Below are positions 42,501 to 54,500 of a DNA stretch of 64,000 nucleotides, in pieces (position 1 is the first letter of the stretch; the number at the start of each line of letters is the position of its first letter). The position numbers were made by a program, and so were the translations under genes. This DNA is from Zygnema cylindricum (Eukaryota > Streptophyta > Zygnematophyceae > Zygnematales > Zygnemataceae): the NCBI GenBank assembly GCA_037447655.1, contig JBBHKE010001695.1:1-64000 (forward strand), read 5' to 3'. Below the pieces are notes generated by a model, which had not been told where the DNA came from, ran no database searches, and saw only the letters and a program-made list of their open reading frames with translations.

Positions 42501-45500
42501 ATGATTTTCATGTAAAGCATGAATTATATTGCACTTGTGAATAATCCATTTTTCCACAAACGTGAAATACATGTTTGAATTGTTGTTTTTGGTGCGACTC
42601 TGGGCAATCTTCCTAATTCACATTGTACCGTTTTTGGCTCCGCGCAAAATCGCATTGTATCACTTTGACTTCCAATATTAGGGGAAACACTAATTTTGGT
42701 GGGCTTGTGTGTCAGCGCCTCTCACGGTGCATTATTGCAGTTGCATTATTGTAGGTCAGTCAGATTAGACACGTGGCATTTAGTCATTGGACAACCACTT
42801 GGATACCTTGTTAGCTGTTAGCTTAAATAGTTAGTTCATATGAATATTCATGTAGAGTATAAATTATATTACACTTGTTAATAATCCATTTGTCCATAAG
42901 CGTGAAACACATGTTTGAAGAGTTGCTTTTGGTGCGACTCTGGGCAATCTTCATGAATCACTTTGTACTGATTTTGGCTCTGCGCAAAATCGTATCGTAT
43001 CACTTTGACTTCCAATATTAGGGGAGACACTATTTGTGGTGGGCTTGTGTGTCAGCGCTTTTCACGGTGCATTATTGTAGTTGCATTCTTGTAGGTGATT
43101 AGACACGTGGCTTTTAGTCATTGGACAACCACTTAGGTTCCTTGTTAGCTGTTAGCTTAAATAGTTAGTTTTGCAAGCATATGAATATCATTCACAAACA
43201 AGAGAGATAAAGATATGGCTTTATTGAGATTAAGACAAATCCGTCCAGACATACATTTTGTTTCCTTTGTACTTTTCTACTGGATAACTGAAAGCATGTT
43301 CCTATCTCGACTACGCACGTGAATGCCTTTATCTCTCTCCCACTCCTATTATGTGTAATTTTTTGTTGCTCTATAACTTTTCTCTTTTCTGAAAAGCAGA
43401 CCTTTTCTAAAGAGCAGATCTGAATTTTTTATTCCGCATTTGACGTATGTGGTCCGAAGGTCTCTTGGTTACCCGAAATGGCAGATCATGGATTTCAGGC
43501 TACGGGTTCCCACTCCCGTCTCATTAAGTCGAAGGTATGAATTACAAACTGAGGAGATGCATGGTTAAAGCAACCCTCGAGGAGAGAAATTGTTTTTGTA
43601 TCGTCACCCAAATAGAGCCGCATCCTGCACTTGCAGACGCGAATAACATCAAGGCGGATGAGAATGAAGAAATGGCGGAATGGTACACCAGAGAGATCAG
43701 AGCCAAAAAACTTCAAGGTCTAGATGACAACCTGTTTCGCAATGTCACTTGTTGCAAGACATCTACAAAAATCTGGGAGTCTCTCGCATCGACTTACAAA
43801 CTCTGAAGAATGAGAGCACAAATGAAGCTTAAAAGAACGTTGATGACCACTATCTACCACGACGGTACATCAATGGAGGCTTACACCTCGCATTATGTTA
43901 ACCTTTTGGCCGAAGTCGACGCAGTTCGCGTCACTCTTCCCATGAACACCAAAATCACACCTCTCATGCTGTATTACCCCTTGAGTTTAAGCGGATACTC
44001 ACATGGCTAGATCGATCGGACGCCACGTCTTAGATGTGGAACGAGGTGGTCAAAACTCTCTTGAAGAATAAATTCAACACCTAAATCATGTCCAATCTTG
44101 AGCTCACCGTATAGAGCTCCGCGTCCGCATTTTGGAAAGGAAAATTTCTCCACAAAGACCGGCGAGATGGTCAGAATTGTGAGAAGAAAGACAAAAGATA
44201 TTTCTACTGTGACAAGCTTGGTCACTTCATCTCTGTTTGCCGGAAATACACACACGACAAGCAATATGATAAAGTAGACGAGTCAAAATTGAAGAAAGGA
44301 AAATGAAAGGGGAAGGTGCTCGTTCACTCACAAGCTATGATGGCGTCCGCCTTCTAAACCAACACCAACGATTGGATGGTGGAAACCGGCACGTCCAAAC
44401 ACATGTGCTATCACCTTGAGTGGTTTTCAAACTTCAAGGAAACCGTTTTCTGGCATATACATGGGAGACAATTACACGTCACCTTGCAGCGAAAGAGCGA
44501 CATCAAAATTGAGGCGTTAGTGGATGGCAGATTGGCCCCCCGCACAATCAAAAACGTACTCTACGTTCCGAACCTCAAACGCAATCTCTATTCTATCCCA
44601 CAAGTTGAAGAAATTGGGATCTTAATAATTTGGCAAAGAGAAGGAGAGATAAAGTTGATGAGGAACAACCTTTCCATTGCATAAAGAGAGAAAATGGCGG
44701 GTGCCACATATCGACTAACGTCTAGCCCGAAACCACGATCTCAAGCTCTTGCAGCCGAAGCAGTTCTCCCATCACATGGGAAGGACACCGAAGCCAAAAA
44801 TGAGGAGGTCAAAGAGAACACTGTAAAAAAACACACTCCAGATAACAAAGAATGCAAAGACAAACCCTCACAACCGACATATAACCAACTCCTCTGACAT
44901 AGGCGACTAGGCTACCTCCACATAGAGCGAATGAAAAAACTAAAAGGAAATAACACCGTCAACAGCTCAATCTCACCAATGTCAAATACTCGAAGGAGTC
45001 TGCCATGGTTGCGAGATTGGGAAATCCCACGAATGAAGAAACTAAGTTCAAACAACATGGCCAACGGACTCTATCTCACCAATGTCAAAGACTTGACAGA
45101 GCTTGCCATGGTTGCGAGATTGGGAAATCCATCGCCTTCGTTTTCTAAATTTGAAGGCACAAAAGCCAATCGCCTACTCGAATTAGTTTACTCCAATGCA
45201 TGGGTCCCCAATAAGGGTACCTTTATACACTAGGATGAATCCATGGTAACTTTCATTGACGACTTCTCCCAAATGACTCACACTTATCTATTTTTTCAAA
45301 ACAATGAAGTATTCGAACAGTTCAAAACATTTATAGCAATTGTAGAAAAAAACATGATTTTAAAATAAATGTTCTATGAAGCGATTATGGAGGGGAATAC
45401 CTGGCAGCAGAATTGAAAAAGTTCCTGACCGCCGAAGGCATCGAACACTTGTTGAACTCGCTCGGAAGTCCGCAACAGAAATATGTTAAGGAATGTATGA

Positions 45501-48500
45501 ACCCTACTCTCATGGAAATGGCGCAAAACATGACGGTGACACACACCGTTAGCGCTGATTTTTGGGGAGAAGTAGTCTACATAGCTACATACCTCAGAAA
45601 TCGGTGCCCAACAAGGGCATTAGAGAATGCACCACCCTGCAGAAAATTGGTACGGCAAAAGCCCCAACTTGTCACACCTTATAGTGTTTGGCAGCAGGGC
45701 ATACGCATACAACCAAAACAATTGAGAAGGAAAGTTGGCCCTTAAAGGAATTGAAGGAATATTCGTCTGATATGTCAAGAAAGGGCGTCGAAAAATGCAC
45801 CACCCTTCAAGAAATTGTAAGGCAAACGCCCCAACTTGTCACACGTCATAGTGTTTGGTAGCACAGCATACATATTCAACCACAACAATCGAGGAGGAAA
45901 GTTGGCCCTTAAAGGAATTCAAGGAATATTTGTCGGGTATGACGAGCAATGTATAGCTAACCGCATTGGAATAAAGCACACCAAGAACGTCACAACTACC
46001 AAAAATGTGAAATTTGGTGAGCAACCACAAGGCGAAAACAGTGGGAGTCACACAAGTGGGGTAAATTACATACGCTAATTACTCCATGAGCGACGAACAA
46101 TGCACGAATCATGGGGAAGTGGACGATGAGGAAGAGGCACCTTCTCTATCAAGAACCATAACGTTGCCTGCAATTAAAGAACAACCAATAGATAAATAAA
46201 TTGAAAAAATAGCAAACAACCAATAGACGAACAAATTGAAAAAGTTGCTACTTAAGATTCAAAGAAGTATGAGAATGTGTTAGTCAATTAAAAAGGGCCA
46301 AGTAGAAAATTCTAAGCGGCCAAAGTATAAAAATAAAGTGTGAGAATTTGAATCGTCACTTGTCACCAATGATCGGGGCAGTCGGCAAAGAAATCGCCCA
46401 CAAAAATTCGGGGAATGGGCAAAGAAATCGCCCACAAAAATACGGGGAATGGCTTGAGACATCAAAGGTAGTTAGGCGGAAGTTTGCTGGACTGGCGCTT
46501 GTTGAGAAAACCACAAGCCTCAAAGAAGCTTTCTCCGGCGAGAAACCCACAAGCCTCAAAAAAGCTTTCTCCGGCAAGAAACCCACAAGCCTTAAAAAAG
46601 CTTACTCTGGTGACAACAGTGACACGTGCAAGGCAGCCGTCAACAAAGAGATGGCATCCATTCTAAAGGACAACATTTGGTCCCTCGAGGATTTGCCACA
46701 AAGAAAGAAAGCAATTGAAAATAAGTGATCGTTTAAAATTAAACACAATGCAGATGGGACTATAGATGGATTTACAGTAATACTCGTTGCAACGGGGGTA
46801 CAAACAAAAGGAGGGGATTGATTACCAAGGCACATTTGCTCCACACATCAATTTCTCCTCCGCAAGAGCTTTTCTAGCCCTTGTAGCTACACTTAGGATA
46901 GAAGTCGAGCTGATGGACGTGAAGACGTCCTTCTTCCAGGGCGAGATTGAAGAAGAGCTGTACATGCACAACCGGAAGGTTATGAGGATCTCAACAAAGT
47001 TTGCAAATTGTAAAATAGTGAAGTTTGCAAATTGTCAAAAGCTCTTTATAGACTAACACAATCCCTAAGGTCATAGAATGTAAAGATTGTTGGATATTGA
47101 CGAATTGCCAATATATCGCGAAGCGTCATATGTACAATTATTTGTTTTGGAGTGAAGTGCTGCGTCATCATACGAAATGTACGATGTCGTTTCGTGACAC
47201 TTTTTGAGGCGCCCGCGATCGAAATGTACTATTTCGTTTCGCGTAACTTTTATTATTTCGTATGCAAGTGTTTTGGTTTCGTACGCACGAAACTTCTTAT
47301 TTTGGATTTTCACATTTTGAAGAAGAAGCGTGAACGCTTTCTTCGTGTAATCTTCCTTTCCATGTTTTTTCTTTTTCTGGCAAGAGATCTTTGTGGAATA
47401 GGACAAAATTTTGTCGACTTGCTAGCTCTCTTTGTTTTCTTTGTTTGTAAGGTAGTTAGAGGTGGTATAAAGTTTGCAGCGTTTAGCTGAAGATATGAAA
47501 TCTTTTGGAGTAGAGTTTATTGAAGAGTGAGAAGAGAGGAGAGAGACAATGTAAACAGGCATCGGCCAAGAACACTTATAGTTTTTTTTGGCTGATTATC
47601 CTCTTCTTGTGTATGAGCTTCCGCTGTGAATTATTTCTGTTTTATTGGTGTATTATGCTGTGAGCATTTAATTTTAGGTCCTACAAAGATTGACCAATTG
47701 CTCCAAAGTGAGGGGTTCTTTAAGTTTCAACCAAATCATTCAGTTTATTATCGTGAGAAACAGAACGTAATCATTGCTATATATGTTGATGACTTGATGA
47801 TCCTAGGGGAAACGAAACATGACATTTTAGAGATAAAAAAAATGTTATCTAACTCATTAGAAATGAAAGACCTAGGAGAATTGAAATATGTCATTGGCGT
47901 TGAGGTCATCAGTAACAATGAGGAGAAAACAATTCAGCTTTCTCAGAAGAAAAACATTGGAGAGTTATTCACCCAATTCTGACTCCAGGACGCAAATGCA
48001 ATCTTAACCCACTCGAGCTAGTGGATAAATTCATCGACGAGCTCTCTGCACACCAGGCACCATGTCAGGAAGCAGTGAGAGCAGTTATATACACCATGAA
48101 TTGCACGCGTCCGAATATTGGCACAACTGTCTGAATTCTGAGCAGGTTCCCCCACCTGTCGCAATTTTGAGCAGATTCGTGCACCGACCAAGAAAGAAAC
48201 ACTGCACCGACCAAGAAAGCAACACTGGTTAGTGTTGCTTTCTTGGAATTCTGAGGAAGTTCAATGTTGCTTTCTTAGAATTATGAGGAAGTTCCTACAC
48301 CGTCTAGGAAAGCAACAGTGGTCAGCAGTGAAAAGAGTCGTAAAATATCGTAAAGGAACAATTAATTACACTCTCATACTTGGTGGGCAACATGATAACA
48401 TTGAGATTCATGCATTCACCGATGTTGAATGGGAAGGGGACTTAAGCAGCAAGAAATTGAAGCGTGAGTTGGAGCTCCAAGCTCCAAAAAACTGTCGCTC

Positions 48501-51500
48501 TCTCCACAATGGAGGGCGAGTACATGGCGGCACCAACCACTATGAAGGAAATTTTGTGGCTAAGGTTTCCTAAATGAACTCCAATTTACTCAGACGAAGA
48601 AGACTCTAATTTACATTGACAGTTAAAGCTGGTTAACAATAATCAAAAATCTAACCACCCTACGATCAAGCATATTTCCATGAGATACCACTTTATAATG
48701 GATAATGCTATAGCGGAAGGGTAACTCTTCCGTTGGCCTTCTATTACATGCCAGACATGAAGAATGTTGCATGGTGGCCTTCTATTACATGCCAACGTTG
48801 CATGGTGGCCTTCTATTACATTTTAGACAAGGAGAACGCTGCAAACATGCTCACAGAAGCAGTTGTTACCAACAAACTAATATTATGTGCAAGAAAAGCT
48901 AGACTAAAAGAAGGAAGAATCCTCGGAGAGGCAAAGATTTTTATGCCTAAGGAGAACAAGATAAGGAAGTTGGAAATAACCGAGTTCGAGAGCGCCTAAA
49001 TACTTTACTCATTTCCAAACCTTGCCCTTCGGCAGGACCGGCGTCGCTTTCGCGCTACAATTGCTGTATTCACACTAGAAATGGATGATGAATGAGATGA
49101 GGAAACGAATAATACCGTACCATTCAAGCTGCAAAATTACAATAACAGAGGCGCCAAACAGGTCGGCGACTCGGTTGTCAACCTTTTTGGAGCGTAACGA
49201 TGGACAAAACACACACTCAAGTGCGTCAAAACTTGACAACTGTGGTAAATCATCCTCTTTTCCGTAAAACTTTTCGGAATGCAAAAATACAACTTTGAAA
49301 AAACAGGAAGTCGTATCTCGAATGAATGATCCGTACTGTAACGAAATTTTCTAAAATGCTAACCCATAAACAAAATCGCCAATTAAAATCATCTAAAATA
49401 GAACGTAAAAAAATGTAAACTTAAAACGATAGTTTGGTGCGGACGGATTTGAGTCATCGGCGACTAATCGTACGGCAACATGAATCACATCGCAACATTT
49501 TTGTTGACGTGGGGTGACGCCAAGGGAAATTCACATCCAAACCAAATAAAAAGACATTCATTTTCTCATCTCATCCGTCATCCATTTCTAGTGGGTATTG
49601 TGCAAATATTGGAGCATTATCTCCAAATCTGGTTGATTAGATGTCCAAAATTCATCCAATGTCATAATTGGTGAATCACTGCCAAACTTTCTCTTACTCG
49701 TGTTAACCTCGTTGTGCGATGGAGTCGGCGCATGCAACTTAGTTTGTTTGACGAATCAAATTTGTGTAGGTTTCTTTGACGAATCAAATTTGTGTAGGTG
49801 TCTGGTTATTTTGAAGCCGTCCTACACGCTATCGTGGCACTTACGGCTAGCCACATCAGTCTGGTCGACATTGTTATGGTCCACTATGGATCAAATTTGG
49901 AAATGACGACGATAATCCCCTTTATGGAAGACGTCATGGTAAATTGACAACGACTATACTATCACGTGCCTTTGAGATTTGATGGGTAATTACTACGGAA
50001 CATTTAAAAAACTTTGACGGTCAACTATGGTCTTGGTTAAAGCTACGGAAGTATCACCGCAGATTAGAGTATTGTTTTCGGTGCGAATCTAGGCAATCTT
50101 CCCGTTTCAGTGTGTACCAATTTTGGCTCCACGCAAAATCGTATCGTATCGCTTTGACTTCCGATATTAGGGGGGACACTATTTGTGGTGGGCTTGTGTG
50201 TCAAAGCCTTTCACGATGCATTATTGTAGTTTCATTATTGTAGGTGAGTCAGATTAGACACGTGGCTTTTAGTCATTGGACAGCCACTTAGATTCCATGT
50301 TAGCTTAAATAGTTAGTTTTGCAAGCTTTGGAATATCACTCATAGACAAGAGAGATAACGACATGGCTTTATTGAGATTAGGACAAATCCGTCCAGACAT
50401 ACATTTTGTTTCCTTCCTACTTTTCTAAAGGATAACTGAATGCCTGTTCATATGTCGTCTACGCATGTGAATGCTTATTTCTCTCTCCCTCCTATTTTCT
50501 GCAAATTTCTGCCGCTTTTTAACTTTTCTTAAATCGGATCTTAGTTTCTTCTTCCGAATTTGAAGTACGTGGTCCCAAGGTCTCATAGTTATCTGAAATG
50601 GCAGATCCGGGTTTCAAGAATTCAATGGTATTTTGTGTGAGATTTAAAGGGGGTGAAAGAGGTGGAATTTCAATATGTTGAACATTGGAGGAAGCTGTCA
50701 TTATCTTGACAAAGGCGGCGTTTTATTGTCTACTTGTGAGAGGGTTGCCAAAATTAGGGTTAGTTTGAGTGGTTGCAATTCTCCCATTGAGAGGGGGAAT
50801 GTTGTGTCTCATTGGTCGAACTGGCATGACGAGAAATGGGGAGTGATTTTGAATTGGCATATACTTCTTCAATTTGCACCAAAAGCTGGATTTCAGTTTT
50901 GTGCCGTTCTTATTGTTAAAGTTGAAGACATAAAAGATACGCAGCTTAAAATATTTTGCAAAATAAAAAGTTACATGAATTAGGGGTGACCGTTAACAAG
51001 TACCGATTTGTGCAAAACAAGATTGTGAGCAATATTGTATCGTGTAAGGATCGTAGGAAACCAATGCCTTCGGGGAGTGGTGGATTGAACACTTCGTCAC
51101 AAGTGCGTTACTTGGTTTAGTGCGAGCTCTAAGAAGAGAAAGTGGAAGGCGAGGGAGACCTAATTGGTACAGAGGAAATTTGTTCCCTGCTGGTTTATGT
51201 TTTTGGTAACAAATGTCTTCAGAGAATCACGTCGAAAAGAAATATTGATTTCAAGAATGATTTATATACGATGCAGTTGACGTAGGTAATATCTTATGAA
51301 TTATTTTCTATAAGTACCATTGGAATAAAATGTCGAAGATTGTGTAACAGTGTACACATCTGATTGGTTACTCCGAAGCGACATATAGATTTTAGTTAAT
51401 TGTAGCAATAAGAATATTGACTATGTGGTGCCAAAACATTCGGCAAGTGGTCTTGGTGGCCTATGTACGAAATTTGTTACACTGTACAACATTACGAACG

Positions 51501-54500
51501 AGGAACAATTAGTAGGAATTTCAGCTTACATAATATAGTTACGTGATTATATGGGTATTTATTCAGGTGGGCGTAGAATAGTACAGTAATAGATAAGCCT
51601 CTCGACGACTACTGATTGAACGGATGAAAGAAAAGAAGCATGAAAGAAAAGAGGCAGTATAGTTCATGTTGGATGAATAGTTATTCTAGGGTGTAGATCA
51701 GAATTCATAGTAGTCGTTCACACTTGACGTTTTGTTTTGTGTAGGCGACTCCTAAGTTTATAGTCATACGAGTTGTGAAAACTACAATGCGCGATTAGCA
51801 AAGTAGGATCCAAAGTTGTAGGACTTTGATAATGAGTGAGGTGCTCAAGTAAGAGACGTAGTTGTGTATTGTTAATGTTTTGATGAAATTACTTATGTGG
51901 AAATCTAAGAGTCGTTCCTGAGGTGTCATAAGCCTCTTAAGTTCATAATGTTGAGAGGAAATGTTATCATTCAACTGTTATTTCTGAGTGGCGTAAAGTA
52001 CTCATAGCTAGGGAGGCAATAGTACTGGGTAATTCCGCGGTCTATGTAGATCAAGGATCAACACTTATTATAGTTTTTGCTACCGCACGGCTGGTGTGAT
52101 ATTTGACGTATCCTTTGTTTTGACGTTATGTCCTTGAATGCCAGGTGTCATTTTTTTAAGTGTTTTGGGCTATGCGTGTTCACGCGTGCTGGGATTTTTC
52201 TTGTGTTTCCTTAAGTGCCTTGTAGGTTGTGTAGTGAATCAATCCTTGTAGGAGTAAGAGTGATAGATGGAGAGAGAGAACCTTTTTGTAAAACTTCCGG
52301 TTGAATATCTTGATGTTTTGCCGATACCCTCTCTTATGATGGTGACGTGTGTATTTGTGCGAAATCTTTCGCGTGGGTTATCTTGGTATGTTCAGTATCT
52401 CTGTGGCTTACGCTCCTATGCACTCATACTGAGAATACTAGTTATTATTGATTGTTCTACGCACACTGATTTCGGGCACACAATGGTAGATTTGTTATAA
52501 TTACGTTGGACAATCATTGTTGCGGTAGTGTTTTACACAATATATTTGACTTTTTTGCACAGAAATCAACGCGCATTTGAAAGAGATCAACAAGGCAACG
52601 AGAAGCTACTTCATGTTGCTCTCTTTTGTGGCGTTTTCCATTTTGTACTCTTTGATGGTGTACCTTCAGGCCGACACTTTCTGGTCTTTCCAAGCGTCTA
52701 CTGCCCATAACGTGATCCTCCCCGATGTAAGATAATTTATCATTTTTTTTTTTGAGTAGCTTGGTACTCTAGAGAATGTCCTACTCGTTGTTTTTGATTA
52801 ATCATTTTTTCCCTAGACTACCTTAATGCACTTGTTACATTTCGTTCCATACAAAAGTTGTAAAATAGGGAATATTAATAATCCTTTGACTTCGGCACCA
52901 ACCCCTCTAATAAAAAAATTCGTTTTGAAATATAAATTGATTCTTTATAGTCTTATTGGCACACTCGTGTTAGACCAAAAATATGATTACTAAGACCTAA
53001 AGTAACAAAACATGAGCAAAAGGATTAATAGTTTACTAGGAAAAGTAGACTACTAGGAAAAAAAGAAAGAACATCTGTGCATAGTTGATAGAGGTTAGAC
53101 CCTTAGACCAAGCCATGTTAACATTATTCGTTCAAAAGGTTTCAATGAAATACTAAGGCGCCCAAGTGAATCTCACTTTTAAGATACACTGCTTTCCTTT
53201 TATCCCTCTTCATCCTCATGTTCTCCCCTTCGTGAATGGAAGTAAGTATTTGAGATAAAGGTCAATTTTTTTTGTTTTTGAACTTGTGACCTAGTTGTTT
53301 ATTAGTTACAAAGTTTACATGATTCGCCCTATGTTTGAAAAACCAGATTTTCTTTGGTTATACTCTTCTTAAAGCGATCATTCCACCCTGATTTTTATGG
53401 TGTAGTAAGCAGTGTATTGTATTTAAGGCATTTATGTGATTGTAATTTATTTTTTTCATCTGTATTTCCCTTTTTGGCTAATGGTTTCTCACAAACAACA
53501 TCTTTGCTCATAGACATTGGAATACCCATTGCTACTTTTAGGGGTATTAGAAAGGTGGGTATCATGCATTTTGTTTCAGTCGAATCGATGTCACTTGTCT
53601 ATGGCCAATTTCATGTATTTTATAGCTTCATGACCCATTCACCAAAAAGAAACCACTTTATTAGAGGTTGGCTGATATTTATAGTTATTTCATTGTAATT
53701 TATATTGTTAGTTACTACAATTTCATCATGACCATTTCCGATCTTTTTGGTTAAGAACAAAATTAAGACAGGATGATTTGAAAAAAGAATGAAAACATAA
53801 AAAAATCAGAACATAAAAAAATTACGGCACAAAGGGATTATACATCCATGTAATGGAATTTCATACTAGCCACATCAAATATGGGATTTCTCCAAAACCG
53901 CTTATAAGCTTGGCCATCACAATTAACATCAACCTAACCACGCATTGCACCTAACCCACTAGCCACTAGGAGAAATCCACACAGCACCCTTCAATGTATA
54001 TGAAAACACGTGTAGAATAGTAATATATGAGTATCTATACAACAAGGATCATGTGGCTACTTTTTTGAATCATTCATCACAAGACCTGGCTACTCCTCAA
54101 ACCTTTGTATGCCACACAACATGGAAAATTGTCGCCTTAATTGAACTTCATAAACATTCAATGTGGCTTTTGCCTCAATAGATTCACACAAAAATAATCG
54201 TATATTTCAGTAGAAAGATCATGACTTGCTTAACAAGTAAAATATGCACATATGAGATCTACAAGATTACGTCGGAGATTCCCGTCTGCCCATAGAAGAC
54301 CTTTTGCGATAATGTACAAAAAAGTACACATCCAAGAGTAGGCTTCCAATACATCCACTAGGTTTCTATTATATTTACACTTCAAAAAGGCTTACAACAC
54401 CTGTTTTTTTTCATCAAACCTTGGCAATCACACCGTTGATGCATTGGAATGCGAGCCTTTCACGAACCATTGTAATTTGATTGTGCTAAAATTTATAATG

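Larger units (their letters stand above)
43478..48996 (+). pseudogene. copia D2 gag-pol pseudogene
   Basis: Gag (WESLASTYKL, MKLKRTLMTTIYHDGTSMEA); zinc knuckle with first Cys changed to Tyr (YFYCDKLGHFISVC, about 44192); protease-like VETGTSKHMC (44380); GAG-pre-integrase HRRLGYLHIERMKKL (about 44902); integrase FIDDFSQMTHTY (45250) and AEGIEHLL, GSPQQ; RT QKEGIDYQGTFAP and MDVKTSFFQGEIEEELYM (46800-46970), interrupted by the solo LTR, then YVDDLMIL (47780) with an intact YVDD; RNase H SAVKRVVKYRKGTINY, HISMRYHFI. Many stops and shifts. Confidence 0.88.
42581..50616 (+). mobile_element. copia element D2 nested in E
   Basis: LTRs start TGTTGTTTTTGGTGCGACTC (3' copy TATTGTTTTCGG) and end with GTTTCA. 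Flanks TGAAT (42576-42580) and AGAAT (50617-50621) are a one-mismatch 5-bp TSD, and E's frame resumes exactly there. Full domain order gag-PR-IN-RT-RNase H, heavily mutated, with many short local tandem duplications and a solo LTR of another element in RT. Confidence 0.85.
39621..52422 (+). mobile_element. copia element E, decayed, host to copia D2
   Basis: 5' LTR 39621-40084; a PBS-like TGGTATCGAGGCC; gag, protease, RT and RNase H remnants 40300-42580; the RNase H frame resumes at 50617 after D2; polypurine tract GAGGGGGAA; then a 3' LTR from 50800. The frame carries HKREIHV before D2 and QWYFV then GGERGGIS after it, the standard copia KHI-x-x-x-Y-HFVRD motif, which proves the nest. Integrase and much of RT are deleted. 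No clean TSD found. Confidence 0.82.
39564..52562 (+). other. 13-kb host intron filled by nested copia elements
   Basis: Donor GTGAGC, acceptor TTTTTTGCACAG. Element E occupies 39621-52422, so the pre-insertion intron was only about 200 bp. Confidence 0.55.

Noticed and set aside
50073-50616. A separate solo LTR or a second D2-type element starting after 50585
   Set aside because: The gag-start-like ATGGCAGATCC is inside the LTR itself, as in F1, and the E reading frame resumes right after 50616, so it is simply the D2 3' LTR.
53354-53698. 114-codon hydrophobic frame in the host intron
   Set aside because: Composition matches translated T-rich intron DNA, and no cysteine or channel motif continues the host protein.
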